Below, piece after piece: positions 37,601 to 63,956 of a stretch of 64,000 nt of DNA. The notes under the pieces were generated by a model. It saw only the letters and a list, made by a program, of their open reading frames with translations, had not been told where the DNA came from and ran no database searches. Both the position numbers and the translations under genes were made by a program. Source of the DNA: Montifringilla adamsi (Eukaryota; Chordata; Aves; Passeriformes; Passeridae); the NCBI GenBank assembly GCA_017590115.1, contig JAGGNK010010337.1, positions 3,113,679 to 3,177,678 of the forward strand, in the 5' to 3' direction. The stretch's first letter is position 1. Every line of letters starts with the position of its first letter.

Positions 37601-40600
37601 GAAAGAAAAATAAAAGGGTAATTGAAGGAAGGTACCCTGAAGAAAGGTGTCTTTGTTACCGGAGTTATTACATCAAGAACAGGAACTGCACCCCTACATA
37701 ACACACTCATCGTTCTCCATAGAGAATGGTGCAATTTGAATCTTGCTTTTGTAGCAAATTTGAACTGTAAAAGAACTATAGGGGGGTTTAATTAATTAAA
37801 AAAAAAAAAAAAAAAAGACAATGGCTTACAGACATTTGAAAGATAAAGAAAAAAAAAATGCAAACCCAGTGACTGCTCAATTACCCTCAAGGGTAAAGAG
37901 GCAGATTAACCTATGAAAAGCACTCAGAATAATTCAACACTGAAGGAAGAAACATTTGAACAATAATTAAAAGGGAAAAAACTACTCTACCAATAAGTTT
38001 GGGGTCCCTCTGAGAGGAATTACAACATTGCCACATATAAAACTAATTATCCTAATTTTCTGTTTGACTTGCCCCTCACTGGGCTGCTTGGGCTGTGGCC
38101 TGTATCCAGGCTGGGCAATGTCTCTGTGCCAAAGCTTCTTTCTCTTGGCTGTCCCCCCTTTTTATCCAGACCTATGTGGGTCACATAGCAGGGAGGGGAA
38201 GAGAGTCTCCCAGAAAAGGCTTTGGTGGCAGCAGCCTCCTGCTACCGGGGCCACACCAACCCATCTCACACACAGTTTCCCAGATTTGCTGGGTGGTGGA
38301 AGGAAAGCTGCTGAAGTGCCAAGCTCACGGTGTGAGCTGCGTGACCCACACACCCACTCACTTCTGTGCTGCCCTGAGCCAGCTGCCAGGCAGAGCTGAC
38401 CCTGCAGTCATGGCAGCAAAGAGCATTTAACAGACACACTTGCTGTGCTGCTGGGATCCTCTTCTGCCTCCCCTTCCCGCTCCACCTCCATCCTTGGGTC
38501 ACATCTGCTGCCTGAACTCCCAGCTGCAGCTCCAGACTGGATTGCAATTCCAGCAGCAGCAGGCTGCCACACCATTGTTGCTCAAAGGGTAAACTGCACC
38601 CTGCACTGCCGCTGAGAGAACTTCTGGGTCCCCTGTGCTGGGTGGTGGCAAACAGTGATGCCAAAAGTGCCCGTGGCAGGAGAGGGAAGGAGGCTCAGTA
38701 ACAGGAAAAAGCCACACACCTGATGAACAGGGAATATACCCACAGTGCACAGATACAGCCATTGTTCTCTGTGAGATCCTCACCCCTAGAGCAAGTTGAA
38801 GCCTAAATGAACACAAATGAGGCTTGGCACTTTTTCCAACCATGGAAGTGGGGAGTCTTTAGCAGATCACCAGGATACACCATCTTGGAGGGGAAGTGAT
38901 GGAAGAGACAGCAGTCAGACTGCCCCAGCTACATCTAACTGGCACTGATCAGAGAGAGTTACAAATAGCACACCTCAGGACTCCAGGCATTTGAGCACAC
39001 TCCCTGATGAGCTTTAGTGCTTTGGTAAGTGCAGGAGTGCACAGGGACTAGGGAGCAGAAAAAGCCCCACTGCTTGAAATACCCAGCACAATCTAATCCA
39101 TGGTCTGTTGCTGGTTTTTGTGGCCATAAAAACACTGCTGCAGACCCCCAGGACAACCACACCTTAACACTTCTTCACAGCCCCTGTAGCTTCCCACAAA
39201 AAAAAAAAATACAGAGCAAGAGGCAATTTCCTACTACCTCCCAGCTCACAGGAGGGGAAATATGAAGACTAAAAATACACCCATGACCAGCTCTTTTACC
39301 CACATCATGTGCTTGTACCTACCCTGTAGTCTGATGCTAATACAGCTTTCTTTCCCTTCTAACACATTTCTAACACAAATGTTCAAGGATTAAAAATCAG
39401 GATGCTTAGAGAAAGGCTTATTACTTAGGGCATTGTGCCTAATAACAGTTCTGCTTTTTAACACTGGCTGACACACATTCAACGTGTTCTAGGGGTGTTT
39501 TTAAGCAAAAATTTGCATGAGTTTGGGAGATAGAGATTTGTGCAATCCACAGAGTGTCCCTTGTGGAAGTTCCCATGCAGGCTGCTGAACGAAATCCAGT
39601 AATGTGTCTGTGGAAACACCCCTCTAAATCAGCACTTCAGCACATCTGCTTTACTGTTGGTGCTGACTCTTTCATGACCCACCTCTGCCGCTTTCCAAAA
39701 CTGCTGCTCAGTCCCTTGTGCTTCCAGAGTGAGCAGAGACATCAGAGTGGAGTGCAATGCATGTGTGTTATATCCAGCACTGCTGGGTAAACCTCAGGTT
39801 CACCATCCCAAGTGCTGCCATTTCACTGGACATTCACTACAGAGTAAGGGAGGGGGCAGAACCCTCCAGTTTAACCAGGCTGTCGGGGGCACGCTGGAGA
39901 GAAAAACTCGAGCTTGGACAGCACACTGGAAGGAATAATCCCAACCTAAACTGCAAGCTACATAAACAGTCCTAAACTGCTGCATGCCATGGGATTACCC
40001 ATCAATGTGAGGAACTGCAGCCAAAGCCTGTGTTTTGTTAGGCCATATCTATCACCAGTATCTGCAGTGTGACATTTCCGATTACAGCTGCTTTCAGAGG
40101 AGCTTTGCAATTCTGTTGGGCAGACAAATCTAATTGCTGTTTAATACCAAACAACGCTCCAGCAGGACATGATTGCTTTGCTTAAATAACATTGTTCCAT
40201 TAAACTGCTCCGATTTAACCCCATTAGCTGGATCTCTGAATCAGAAACAAGGCTGACAGGAACCATTCCATGAAACAGAATTTTTTACTTGGCTGATTTG
40301 CAGCTCTCAGAGTTTTATTAAACAGCTGCAGAAGGGATTGATCTTTTTTAAGAGGAGACAGAATTTCCAGATAGATAGAATTTACCCATACTTTAAGGGA
40401 AATACTGTATATTTGGCAGCCTATTGAGGTGATTAATGTGCAGGAATTTACCACAGAACTTGTAAGCGAAGTAGTTTCAAATCTGAGAAGTGACAGTGTC
40501 TCAACTGTACAACAGGGCCAAGCTCCTTAATTTTCCTGCTTTTTATGTCCTCCTTTCCTACATCCAAATTTGCCAGACACAGAAACACAAGCTAACAGCA

Positions 40601-41693
40601 GGAGACCAGATCACGATCTGCTTTGAGCTGACAGAAGAATTGAGTTATGTGCCCAAGAGCACAATCAGGTAGACAAATCTCAGAGACAAAGCTGGCTCTA
40701 TTTCCCTGGTGCTCCTTTAAGGAAGGAAGGTCCAGCCCACTCCTCACCCTGGGCAGGAAGAGGTTGGGGAATAGTTCCCTCCACTGTAAGCCTTGTACCT
40801 CCCTCAGTGCAAAGAGGGATTATTGTAACTGCCCACTGCTGTCCACCAAGAGCCACACTCTGGGATGCTGTGCCAGGAGTCAGTGCCATGGTCTGTGTCC
40901 CAAAACTTCTGTGAGCTGCCTCCATGCTCTGCTCTGCACCACTCCCCTCAGGCCATCTACATAATAAACACACAGCTCTGGTTAAAGTGCAACTATCACA
41001 GGCAGGACACCAGACTGGATCCAGGACCTCGGAGCTGGTGCCAAGTTCTCCTGCAGCCCCAAGCAAACCCTTTCACTGCTTTATGGCTCTGTCACCCTGC
41101 AAAGCTGGGGGATATCTACTCTATTTTCACACAAAACACTGAATTTCTGGGTCAAAACTAAGAGCTGGACATCAGTGAAATGGTCTTTCTGCAGTGCCAC
41201 ATTTGCAACACTCACATTCGGTGAATTCCAGAAAACTAAACACTCTCCAGAAACTGACTCTTCCCAGGTCACTACCCAGCACGCAAAGAATTTGGGACCA
41301 CTGAAACTGTCACCTCCTTGCACATTACAGGAATGTTACTTGTTAGTAAGGGCTTTATTTATTAATCATATATGGTTTTGAGATCCTAGCTTGAGACTAC
41401 CTAAATACCGTTTTAAAATATTATTCTTGTATTGCTTGTCAGATACAGTACTGAAAATAACAGAATATGAAACCAAAAGAGAATCCAGACCTGAATCTAC
41501 TGCTGAAGAAAGTTATCAGGAAAAACTAGCTAAGTGATGTGTAAAGAGATATCTGTACCATGAGTTTGAGGTGTAAATAGAGTACCCAATATAATAGATA
41601 GATATTGCTCCATCAGCAGTTTCTGAGAATTTATCAATTTATAGTCCTAGTTTTGCCAAGACCAGCAGAGGTGAGCAAGATGGGATGGACTTC

Positions 41694-41694
<1 letters not shown>
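34666..41694. other. Intergenic DNA, no gene recognised
   Basis: No exon is recognised. There is an A19 run at 37798-37816. Parts near 35.9-36.3 kb and 38.0-38.7 kb are moderately GC-rich and give several overlapping short frames on both strands, none with recognisable protein similarity. Confidence 0.6.

Positions 41695-41735
<41 letters not shown>
41695..41735 (+). repeat. A41 homopolymer
   Basis: An uninterrupted run of 41 A. I looked upstream for a retrocopied transcript or LINE tail that would explain it and recognised none. The neighbouring frame with poly-Lys is an artefact of this run. Confidence 0.9.
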
Positions 41736-41737
<2 letters not shown>

Positions 41738-42736
41738 AAGGCAGATGCTGTGGCTTTTCTGTAGCAACAAAGCACCAGGAAAAAAGACCTTATGAGGAAA
41801 CAATTTCTTTTATAGCCTGTATTTCACAACAGCTTTCAGTGTACCCCCATGTCCACTAAAATATACTGTACTGAAAGAGATTTCCATCCCCTTCCTTGCA
41901 AATCTCAAATGCCTTCACCATCAGAACTGCTCCCCTTAGATTTGGATCCTTCCCAAGTTCATTTAACCTGATTAATTTTTAATGGCTGTCACTGGTTTCT
42001 TCACCCAGTCAGTCAACATCTTCTACAGTTCAAAACACCAGACACCCTCTTCCCACTCGGCATAACACAGGACTCGGGATCTGCGGAAATTATTCATCTG
42101 CATCAGAAAGAACTTGAAGGAGCAGTAAAAGAGATTGATCCCTGGCAGCTGCACTAAACTTGAAAGCCCCTTCCTGGCTCTGAAGAAGGAGAATTCTGAC
42201 CTGAAAAGGGGTCTTGAGTGAGCAGCCTCAAAGGGAATAAAATATTAGCCTGTAAAACCAGCAGTCACTAGAAAACTCAGGTGATCTTTTAATGTAGGTA
42301 CACCTCTAGCCTCAGGCACAGCCGACATAATTACCTGCCACCCAGTATTTCAGCTCAGGGGCTGTGCTTCACTTCCTTTGCCCCAAACACTGAGGGAACC
42401 TCCAGAAAGGGGCTACCAGTCCTTCTGCAGCCACCAGGCCCTGTAGCACAGTGTGCAATGTGGAGTTAAGCCTCACATCCCATACACATTGCTGTGCCAT
42501 TATCATTATCCTTTCTTATCGATCCAGCTCCAGCTGGGGCTGCTAGGTCTGTGCTGGGTAACATCGCTAATAAATCCCGTGGCCAGAGGAAAGCACTCCC
42601 ACTGATCAGCACCACTGCTCATTACAAAGGTTACACATTTCCAAACAGAGGTAAAATTTATCCTGAAAGCAGGCAGGAGAGGGAGAAGAGGAGGGAAGCC
42701 TTCTATCGGTTTCTCTGGGTCTGGATTGAAGGCACT
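41736..42736. other. Intergenic DNA, no gene recognised
   Basis: I see nothing gene-like between the A41 run and the LTR repeat. Confidence 0.6.
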
Positions 42737-43264
42737 TGAGACGGCAGTTTCATGTTCGGACTCAGGTGTTTATTATTGCTGATAAGTAAAACAGTCTCAC
42801 TGCTGTGAGTTCGGCAGCAAGGCACAAAATGGCTAACAATCTCTTGTTACAAGGTCTTTTAAGACTCAACTATCCAATTAAGAACTAACACCTAGATTAT
42901 TTTCCCTTTTAACTCAATAGCTGATCCCAAAGAGCCCACAATGGGGACTTTTCTCCCCAATTACAAAATGCCACCCAAACCCATGAAGAAGAAGGAAGAA
43001 GAAGCATGAAGAAGAAACCCAGGATGACACCCTGTGCCCTCCGTCTTTCTTCCATCCACAACACACTAAAAATCCTAAAACCTAAATTTCTCACCAAGTG
43101 ATACACCTACACTACTCTCTATAATCTGTGTCACACTTTAGTGGATTCTAGTCTATCCTGAAGTCTAGGAAACTTTCTCCATGAATGAGGGTCAGTCAGT
43201 GCTCCCCTGGGAGTCAGAACACCCCAGAGCAGACAGAGGGATGTTCCCAGTCCCTGGGTTTCCA
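42737..43264 (-). mobile_element. Passerine LTR-type endogenous retroviral repeat (probable solo LTR)
   Basis: I recognise this as a repeat frequent in songbird genomes: on the plus strand 'tgagacggcagtttcatgtt', 'actcaggtgtttattattg', 'ggctaacaatctcttgttac', 'aaggtcttttaagactcaac', then a GAAGAA-rich patch near 42985-43015 and an end near 'cagtccctgggtttcc'. The AATAAA on the minus strand near 42770 implies minus-strand orientation. No retroviral coding frame adjoins it, so a solo LTR or fragment is likely. Boundaries are approximate and I found no target-site duplication. Confidence 0.6.
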
Positions 43265-45334
43265 CAGCCTTCATTTATCCAACTGCAACTATGTCCAGAA
43301 ATCCTTGGAAGCAAGAAAAGGACATTCACGGACACACCAAGCATTTCCTGCTGCCAAGATACGTGCTGGCGAAGGAGGGAGGTTACCAGGGCACAGCCAC
43401 CCATTGTCATGCAAATGTGCCGAGTTATTGAAGGGACTTCCCAGCAACAGCCGCATTTTTTCACGAGTTTGATCCCGGCATTGAAAGGAGAACAAAACAA
43501 CTGCATGAACGTGAAGCAGCATTAGCTTAAGCCAGAATCACCAGCTATCCCAGACCCGGCGAGCGCCGAACCTGCCTTTGGTGAATTCCAGAGGCTCTGC
43601 TGCTCTTTATTTAAATGGGAAGGGGGAAAGAAACCGGCCGTGAGCCCCGAGAAACACGTGAGGTGCTTTTTAACGACACTGTGTTTCATGGTCTGTAAGT
43701 GACACTGAAAACAGTGGGAGAAAGTGACACACACAGCATCGCTCCGAAAATCCACAGTGCGCTTTTCATTCACTTTTTGCTATTAGCTTGCAAGCAATGA
43801 TTTTTGAGCTGAAAATTAAAATGCACAGTGGCAGAAAACGCAACTGGAAACAAATCGTTTTTAAGAAAAAACAAAGCAGCACATACTTGTCGCTCAAGCT
43901 TTATAAACACATAATTTCTTGCCTTTTCTGATTGTCACGGCCACAGCTTGTTTTACTCTTTTTGCCCCTTTTCAGCTAAAGAAATGGTTTCCAGCAATGG
44001 CAATGACTTAACAGCAGAATAACTGGTGTTCAAGTCTCCTTACTTGAAATAAATTACTAAGGTTTTTTTTTTTTTTTTTTCACAGAGGTACCTGTAAATA
44101 GCAACTGTCAATCAGAAAAATTCAGGGGTAAAAGATGGTTTACTTGCCTCCACAACAGAACCAGTCACACACCACCAAAGCCTTCAGAATAAAGAGATAC
44201 CTAGCACTGAGAGTCCTCTGGCCATGACTGAATCAAAGCTTTCCCTTAAATCCCTGTCAAGGTTAATCCTTTTCATACTTAACAGTCACCTTTCAAATGC
44301 TTTCATAGAAATAGAGGTAGAAACTGCACATGGCATGTATTGATTCAACCAAAGACCTTTCGGGATTTACCATTCCAGGCTGGAGTGAAGAAAACATGAA
44401 GGTGTGTTCATACATTTGAGCACTGCCCTAGCTGACCCAAATCAGGGTGGGCTAAACTCAGGTTACCTAAAGGAAAGGAAGAAAATTGGCTTGACTGATT
44501 TGCAAAAAAGGGGGCTGCTCCACTCTGGAGAAGGAAGGGTCAAGAGAGATGGAAGTGACAGAGGCTGAGAGCTCCTTTCTGATGTGTGCCCCAGCAAAAA
44601 GCAAGAAAAAGCTCACACTGAGGTAGGAAAAAAAAAATCATTGTTCAGATTTGTACCTGCTGAGAGAAAAAAGTGCTGCTGGAGGGAAAGGCAATGCTGG
44701 AAATTTGCACATTGCTGTGGGGAATAAGGCAAAAGCAGTATATTCTGAGGGTTAAATCAAGGCAAGGGAAGCCATAAAGACATGTAACAGTGACAGGAAA
44801 AGCAAGAGGGCAGTGGGACCCAAAGCCTGAGAACACCCATAGTGCTAAGGGAGAGGGAAGCCAGACAGCTTGTGCTAGCCTTAAAAAAAAAAAATAATCA
44901 ATTTTTAGCAACTACGTGCATGTCTGGGTTTATCCCCATTATCACATCTCTCCAGACAAGAGAAGTTACTTTTTACAGAGAGTGGAAGACTCCACTAAGT
45001 CTCCTGGGCAGCTGGGTCACCAGTCCTGAGCTGCCCGGGGCAGTCCTGGTGCTCAGAACATGGCAGAAAAGCTAGCCGACTACCTGAGAGAGTTTCACAG
45101 CCCTGCAGCACCAATTATGAACTCACCTGATGCTTCCAAGTGACCCTTTCCCTCCTGGAGCACATCTCTCTGCCACATTGCTCAGTTTCACAGGTTCCAG
45201 GGGGGATTTACCCCTGCCAGAGCTTGGCCCCACTGCTCCCACAGCAGCTGCTGAGCAGACAGCCCCGGGGTTGCCCTGGGGCAAGCGAGCCCAGCTCCCG
45301 CTGCGGCTGTGAAAATCCAAAGGGTAAGGGATGG
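43265..45334. other. Intergenic DNA, no gene recognised
   Basis: No exon is recognised. Contains a T18 run (44063-44080). A few CpGs cluster near 43545-43570 but too few to call an island. Confidence 0.6.
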
Positions 45335-45917
45335 ACAATCCCTGGGCTGCAACAACAGCACCACAGGTCAAGGCAGGGGATTCTGCCCCCCTGCTCCGCT
45401 CCAGTGAGACCCCACCTGGGGCACTGCATCCAGCCCTGGGGTCCCCAAGGCAAAATGAATGTGGAACTATTGGAGCAAATCCAGAGGAGGACCAGGAAGT
45501 TGGTGAAGAGGACTGGAGCAGCTTCCCCTATGAAGACAAGATGGGAGAGTTGGGGTTTTCAGTCTGGAGAAGAGGCTGTGTGCAAACTTCACAGCAGCCT
45601 CCCAGTAGTGAAGGGGGCCTCCAGGGAAGCTGGAGAAGGGATACTTTGTCAGGAGCTGTAGTGATAGGACAAGGAGTAATGGGTCCAAACACAGAGGGGG
45701 AGTTTAGGCTAGGTGTTAGGAACTAATTCTCTGCTGTGATAATGGTGAGGCATTGGAACAGGCTCCCCAGGGAGATTTTCCAGGGCTGCCCCATTCCTGG
45801 AAGTGTTCAAGACCATATTGGATGGGGCTCTGAGATGTCCCTGCCCAAGGCAGGGAGTTAGAACTGGGTAATATTTAATACCCCTTTCAATACAGGCCAG
45901 TCTGATTTTATGATTAA
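45335..45917 (+). mobile_element. CR1 LINE 3' fragment
   Basis: About 580 bp in sense orientation: 'ggggattctgcccccctgct', 'gtgagaccccacctggggca', 'aaatccagaggaggaccagg', 'attggaacaggctccccagg', 'atggggctctgagatgtccc' and a 3' end 'ctgattttatgatta' that resembles the CR1 terminal repeat. The longest CR1 copy in the window. Frames inside it are broken remnants. Confidence 0.92.
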
Positions 45918-46059
45918 TCCTACTGAGGACAATTTACCTAAACTAGCCTGTATGAAATAGAATCTTTAGCAACATAAGCAGAACTCTGAACATAACAGTA
46001 CAATTGCAACACCATTACCACTCCTCAGCGAGAGATATGTGTACGCCTCTTCTTCCATC

Positions 46060-46275
46060 CTCAGGAAAACCTTCAGCCGCAGTGAGCTCCAGCAAGCTCC
46101 CAGAGCCGCAGAAGCAGCTCCGGAATCCCTCCCGTTGCCGGGCCGGGAGCGGCGACACTCCCGGCGGCGGGCACCCCCTCCCGGCCGCGCTCCGCATTGC
46201 AGCGTCCCGGGCTGCTCCGATGGGGAACGGGATTTCAACCGGACAGCGGCACTCCGGAGCGCCACTGCAATGCTG
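46060..46275. promoter_or_regulatory. Orphan CpG cluster downstream of RPS13
   Basis: A local cluster of CpG dinucleotides with high GC ('gccgggccgggagcggcg', 'gcgggcaccccctcccggcc') in otherwise AT-rich DNA, about 1 kb beyond the RPS13 3' end and far from the PLEKHA7 promoter. It could be a small promoter for a non-coding transcript or a decayed GC-rich element. I see no coding exon in it. Confidence 0.4.
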
Positions 46276-47231
46276 CACCTGCCTCAGTCACAGGTCTGTA
46301 TTTAGCTGCGCAGTTTGCCAGAGGAATCCTCTTTTTCTGTGAAATCCAGGTGCCACTAGTTATGATCTAGGAAGTAGCTACTACACTGTACAAAAATGAC
46401 ATGGCTTGGGACAATTTACTCCACTTCTCAAGGTGATGAAAGTCATGTGCACCCACACTGAGTCGCAACACAACAACTCAAGAGTAACTCCATTTAAAAT
46501 TTTCTCCTAGAAAAGGAGAAATTTTTTCTGTATATTTTCCTATGCTTTCTATGTTTCTTCAGCACAAAAATGACTTCAGGTCAAAGCTATTAGAAATCTA
46601 GAGGCACAAGAGTGGCAACAATTGCAATGAGTATGCAACAGCTCCTGCTGCTCTTTGGGTTTAGGGAAAACTATTCCAGTAAAAACCCAACATCTGAGAA
46701 GAGCTAATCTGCTGTCTACATTTACCCAACTCTCAAACTCTTAAAATTACTTACAAACAACAGCAAGTTACTGCCAGGAGCTGGCTGCTTAAGCTCTCTG
46801 CACAAGCAACAGCTCCACATGACCTGTGATTAATGAATTAACCTCTCACATTTTGTTTTAACCCCTCACCTCCTGCAAAACCCCTTCTGCAGTTTTTATA
46901 TTTCTACATCTGTCTGTTGTCACTGCTTTCTCCCCCAGTTCTGCAGGACACAAGAGGCACAGCCCCACATGAATAAAACACATTTGCAATGAATGAATAG
47001 GGCACTTCATTAATTCGAGGCTCTCAGGTAACAAAAAGCCAAACCAAAGCACAGACACCAACATCCAGCTGGTGTAGCACTGCAACAAGCACAACCCAGA
47101 TCTGATACTGCAGGACAGCAATACAGAAACCACAGGCACATGCCCGCTCCGCCTGGAAAACATCCTGTTCACATGCAGCTTCCTAAAACAAGCAGAAGCT
47201 TCCAACACACCAACCATTTAGAGACAACACA
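46276..47231. other. Intergenic DNA 3' of RPS13
   Basis: No gene recognised. Frames on the minus strand here (to about 47217) are outside the RPS13 transcript and lack recognisable similarity. Confidence 0.6.
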
Positions 47232-47278
47232 AACTCAGGTAACGAAAATTTATTCTTTCAGTTAGTCACAGCCAGCTC
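47232..47278 (-). terminator. RPS13: RPS13 3' UTR and poly(A) signal
   Basis: The minus strand carries AATAAA at 47254-47249, 25 bases past the stop codon, so the 3' UTR is about 45 bases, as is usual for ribosomal protein mRNAs. The cleavage point near 47232 is an estimate. Confidence 0.85.
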
Positions 47279-51515
<4,237 letters not shown>

Positions 51516-51660
51516 GATGGCGGCAGCGCGGAGCGAGCAGAAGGAGCGGCCCCGCCCGCGCGCTTCCGCAGGAAGCGCCCGCTCCGCCCCAGCCCCGCCC
51601 CCTGCCCGCGGCAGCCAATCAACGGCGCCCGGACCGCGCCGCGCGCGCCCTCTCAGCCGC
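51516..51660 (-). promoter_or_regulatory. RPS13: RPS13 5' UTR and CpG-island promoter with 5' TOP-like start
   Basis: Upstream of the ATG on the minus strand lies CTCCTTCTGCTCGCTCC (51546-51530), a C followed by a pyrimidine run, as expected of the 5' terminal oligopyrimidine tract of ribosomal protein mRNAs. Transcription probably starts near 51546-51543, giving a leader of about 30 bases. GGGGCGGGG and GGGCGGGGCC-like boxes lie just upstream (about 51550-51605). TOP mRNAs are translationally controlled by mTORC1 and LARP1. The exact start is inferred. Confidence 0.75.
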
Positions 51661-51784
51661 CCTGCCCAGAGCCCACTCCCCTCCCCGCGTTCCTACAGAG
51701 AGGCGGCCAGGCGCTGGGCTTTATTCCAGAATAGTGTTTAATGCACGTACAGGAGAGTTACGGAGTCACAGCGAACGCGCCCGA

Positions 51785-54499
51785 CGCGGGGCCACATTGT
51801 ACATCTTTATTATCGTTTAATGAAAGTATTTGGTTCTCAGAGATACACAGACGGAGGGAGGCGCCCAGCTGTCGCTGCTCCCTCAGGCCCCGGCCTTAAG
51901 GCGGGTCACGGGGGGTTCTACACAACCCTACAGCTGTAAAAATAGAGAAAAGAGCGTTTACCAAAGATCGCACATGCGTCCAGAGACAGGCAGCTGTCGT
52001 ACAAAGGCAGTAATAAAAAGTTCAGTGCAAAGTTGGAGGTTAGTAGAGGAAGAGGTCCTAGCGCAAGCTGCTGCTCTCGGATACCAACACAAGATCTGGA
52101 GGGACAATTACACTTCTGGCTGCAGGTCAAACGGTGCATAAAAGATTTTTTTTTTCTTTTCATTAAACAAGATATAAAAAGCTGTTAGAACTACATTTTC
52201 AAGCTACTTAGCATACTGGTAAATTCCATCCCAATCAAATATTTTCCCTCTTTCACATCCATCTTGGTTTTTCTATGTAGCACGGTAAAATTCTTATTGC
52301 AACAATCAGTTTTTTTCGTAATTGAGAATAGTGCAAAGAGGTGCAAACTTGGTGCTGGTCCTCTACACGTGAGGAGAGCCAAGGCCCGATTCCACAGACA
52401 ACATAAAATCCATAACCATAAAAAGCTCCAGCCAGTGACGATTTGGAAAAGGAAGGAAAAGGCACAAAATGAGTTAAGCTATGAAGAAGATTAAATCAGA
52501 AGTCAGGACATGTGCTAACAATAATACAGTACTATACTTTTTTATTTTTCAGTCCAGACAACTGCTAAAACTGCAAATAATTTTTAAATGCTTTTAGTTT
52601 AATTGTATTTTGTGCTGTAAGACACTGTGCTTTAATAGCAAACTGCAAAAAAGGCAGTCCATATTGCTTTCATTTTATTTCACAATGGAACGTTTCACAA
52701 AAACAGTAGTCTACTTTCCTGTGTTTAAGTGACTTGTGATTCTAATGATGGAATGGAGTAAGTCTCAAAAGCATCAAGTGAGCAGGAAATATATCTAGTT
52801 AGTTATATAGTTTATTATTTACAGGCTATATACTAGATGAAAAATATGCAGAGGATGCCGACTACAACTGGGATTTGTTAGCGCCCATTAGTATTGGCCC
52901 AGTTTCTAACATTCAAGGTATCATTAGCTTTTTAATTGCAATAATTCCTATGAAATTGGACCGTGAATCAGTTAGGCACCAGGAGATTCAAGTTTACTTC
53001 TCTCTTCTGTATTGAAGGGAGATTGGTCAGTAGCAGGGGAAGGAAAATTGGATTAGAAAATAGGTTTTTAGTGTTGGGTAGATAGAAGGCTTTCCCCATA
53101 TTGTGTCCTTATTCATAGTTGCATATTTCACTTTAAAAGTTTGCTTCACGATTTTGTACTAAAGAAGTGTGCAACTTTAGAGCTTTGTTTACACAGAACA
53201 TGAACATCCTAAATCTCAAATAAGGTGAACAAAAGGTGACACCTGTAGTGCAGAAAGGCCTAATTAAGTAACCAGTGGTATTAACGGGAGATAGTGACAT
53301 TTGCACTCCACTGTCACAATATATTCAAACCTAATGATCCTTGGAATGAAGTATTTTAGTGGGAGTAGTTCTTACTGGGAGTGAGAAACAGTATTGCTGT
53401 GAACTGCTAAATGAAAAAAAAGCCCAGCCAAGTTCCCCTCTCAAAGCTGTTAATATGAACTCATTTCTGGCTTGCAATTCAGCCAGCAGTGGTGCTTTTC
53501 AATTAGAGGCCACCCTTTCCCTGGAAGCACAGATGCAAATGCCACTTTGGATTAGTGTTTGAATCTGTTCCACACTTAATCACTGCAGTATTGAAAAGTT
53601 CTAGAAATTACAACAAAACCCCCCACTGAGAAGCTGGGTACATTTCCTACAGTGTTCAGCCAGTCTTCATTCAATTTTTGGAGACCATGGGTAGAAGATG
53701 GAGTAGAAAAAAAACTTATTTAAGTTGAACAAATTGTGAAAATCAGTATAAGTGATGCTATTAGTAAATAACACATCCTGGGAAAAGGCTTCCAGTAGGA
53801 CCTGCAAGGTATCAAATATGAGTGTTCCCCCTTTATAAGGAGCTGAAAGTTAATATGTATACATATTTAAATACCAGAAATGAGGTAAAAGAGAAGCATT
53901 TGAATTATAAGGCACCATTATTTACAACTTCCACTATTGGCACTCACTCCAATAAATCTCAGAGAAGCATGAATCTGGAATTAAATGTTTTTAAGGAATT
54001 TTTCCAGCCCTTCAACCTTCATTTCTACAGGTGTGTGTGCAGACACCAAAAGTTTACCTGTCGCTGTTTCTGTGATGTCTCATTAGGAGTGGGAATGTAA
54101 TCCTAAAATATGCAATTTCTTTGATGTTCTCCAGCATCGTGTCATGGATGACACAACAGCGGCAACAAACCGAAAGCAAAAACGCACTGCATCCACAGGC
54201 CTAATGATTGAGTTATGGTTTAACCAACCAGCATGGTCAAACTGCTCATCTCACTTTCACTGATGGTTTAAAAACCCCTTCCTTTACCCACAACTCTCAA
54301 ATGCTTACAGACGATGCTTTGATAACATCACATGGGTATAAACCAGTTTTCACTGCAATCCTCCAAATTAGGCTCCCTGAACATTGGTCCAACGTATCTG
54401 TTGAAATGGAGAGTCTCCTGTTTTTAGATGTACAGGTTATCTTCAAGTAGGAAGATGCACAAAGCCCAACTGAATACAACTGTTCTGCTCTTGCTGAGC
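51785..54499 (-). other. PIK3C2A: PIK3C2A 3' UTR (inferred extent)
   Basis: From the TGA at 54500 to the last plausible poly(A) signals. AATAAA on the minus strand is found at 51811-51806 and, further on, at 51725-51720; earlier candidates include 52546-52541. Using the signal at 51811 gives a UTR of about 2.7 kb, in line with the long 3' UTR of the mammalian gene. No other gene is seen here. Where transcripts end needs RNA 3'-end data. Confidence 0.6.
51806..51811 (-). terminator. PIK3C2A: Candidate PIK3C2A poly(A) signal (AATAAA)
   Basis: An exact AATAAA on the minus strand, about 260 bases upstream of the likely RPS13 start. A second AATAAA at 51720-51725 is only about 175 bases upstream of that start. 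Confidence 0.55.

Positions 54500-63956
<9,457 letters not shown>

Noticed and set aside
45140..45726. 173- and 131-codon frames near 45.4 kb
   Set aside because: They overlap the sense CR1 fragment; remnants of a dead LINE, not a host gene.
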